A program made the position numbers and the translations under genes. From Bacteroidota bacterium (lineage in GTDB: Bacteria; Bacteroidota; Bacteroidia; Chitinophagales; Chitinophagaceae), in NCBI GenBank assembly GCA_023429365.1, contig JAEYVW010000309.1:1-5998 (forward strand): 5,998 nucleotides of DNA, written 5' to 3'. This document shows positions 5,445-5,998 of this stretch, piece by piece. The notes under the pieces are model-generated. The model ran no database searches. It was not told the origin of the DNA and saw nothing but the letters and a program-made list of their open reading frames with translations. Within the stretch, counting starts at the first letter, position 1. Each line of letters opens with the position of its first letter.

Positions 5445-5998
5445 ATGATTAACGACGAAACTTTGTGGAAAGGATTGAAACAGGGAGATAAGGAAATGTT
5501 TTTGACATTATACAAAAAGTATTACCCTGATCTTTTGTTTATCGGGCTGAATGAAATTAAAAATGCCCAACTGGTCAAGGACGCTATCCAACAATTATTC
5601 CTTTATCTATGGGAAAAACGGTTAACGATTGAGGTAGCTAAAAATGTCAGGAACTATATTATTACTTCCTTTTTGCGGAGACTTACCTGCGATTGGAAAA
5701 AATCAGGCAGGGAGGGAAGTTTACATGTTGTGTGGAGCAGCCATTCGGAAGATCCGCAACCAAATCCTGAGTTGAACCTGATCCGGAAAGACGAACAAAA
5801 TCACTTATCCAGAATTTTGCTGGAGCATATCAATGTCCTCCCCAACCGGCAGAAAGAGCTGATCGTCCTTAAATTTTACGAAGGACTCAGCTATGAGGAA
5901 ATTGTGCAAAGAACAGGCTTATCCCACCGTACAGTTTATAATAAAATTCACGAGGCATTAAAGCGATTGAAACTGGATATCAGCACCAGCCAGTATGC
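5445..5998 (+). CDS. ECF sigma factor, common Bacteroidota type (3' end outside window)
   Basis: An open frame from ATG 5445 runs to the window edge with 184 complete codons and no stop. Region 2 is at about 7-70 (LWKGLKQGDKEMFLTLYKKYYP, then LVKDAIQQLFLYLWEKR), and region 4 at about 122-178 (LPNRQKELIVLKFYEGLSYEEIVQRTGLSHRTVYNKIHEALKRLK) with its helix-turn-helix. There is no WLPEP linker, so it belongs to a different ECF group from the sigma factor at 3433. It is nearly complete, as these proteins usually have about 180-200 residues. In Bacteroidota, genes of this type often precede a FecR-like anti-sigma gene and SusC/SusD outer-membrane uptake genes, which would lie beyond this window (inference). 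The start fits the family's N-terminus; no clear Shine-Dalgarno is present. Candidate control sites lie at 5290-5392. Confidence 0.88.
   Translation, partial: MINDETLWKGLKQGDKEMFLTLYKKYYPDLLFIGLNEIKNAQLVKDAIQQLFLYLWEKRLTIEVAKNVRNYIITSFLRRLTCDWKKSGREGSLHVVWSSHSEDPQPNPELNLIRKDEQNHLSRILLEHINVLPNRQKELIVLKFYEGLSYEEIVQRTGLSHRTVYNKIHEALKRLKLDISTSQY

Noticed and set aside
1..5998. CRISPR, insertion sequences, tRNA or rRNA genes, phage or defence genes
   Set aside because: No regular spaced repeats, transposase motifs, cloverleaf or rRNA signatures were seen on either strand.

Overview
This window reads as chromosomal DNA of a member of the Bacteroidota, most likely a Chitinophagaceae-like soil or environmental bacterium (inference). 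The signs are a type IX secretion (T9SS) C-terminal sorting domain, TAnnTTTG-type promoter elements, A-rich leaders without clear Shine-Dalgarno sequences, and a sugar transporter and ECF sigma factor typical of that phylum. All genes lie on the + strand. No tRNA, rRNA, insertion sequence or CRISPR array was seen.

Layout. (1) 1-577 is the 3' part of a glycerophosphodiester phosphodiesterase-family gene, followed by a small dyad. (2) 676-2379 encodes a complete SSS-family sodium/sugar symporter close to vSGLT, with most sugar-site residues kept. (3) 2473-3324 encodes a secreted three-part protein: a SUEL-type galactose-binding lectin domain, an FN3-like domain and a T9SS sorting tail. A perfect TAATTTTG element lies just upstream. 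(4) 3433-4263 and 4332-4799 form a two-gene regulatory module. The first gene is an ECF41-type sigma factor with a fused SnoaL-like C-terminal domain and all three signature motifs (WLPEP, DGGGK, NPDKL). The second is its usual kind of partner, a carboxymuconolactone decarboxylase/AhpD-like protein. Each gene is preceded by a match to the ECF41 promoter (TGTCAC[A/G], 16 nt, TGT[C/T]), which implies autoregulation plus direct control of the partner. The module ends at a nested hairpin terminator at 4811-4873.

(5) 4874-5444 has no convincing gene. It holds several inverted repeats, a foldable element at 5181-5233, a dyad next to a TAATTTTG element, and a cluster of TGCAA-containing sites. (6) 5445-5998 is the 5' part of a second, different ECF sigma factor of the common Bacteroidota type. 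It runs off the window, and a FecR-like anti-sigma gene and SusC/SusD genes often follow such genes.

The best-supported and most interesting system is the ECF41/CMD module with its paired promoters. The secreted lectin protein and the structured gap before the second sigma factor come next.
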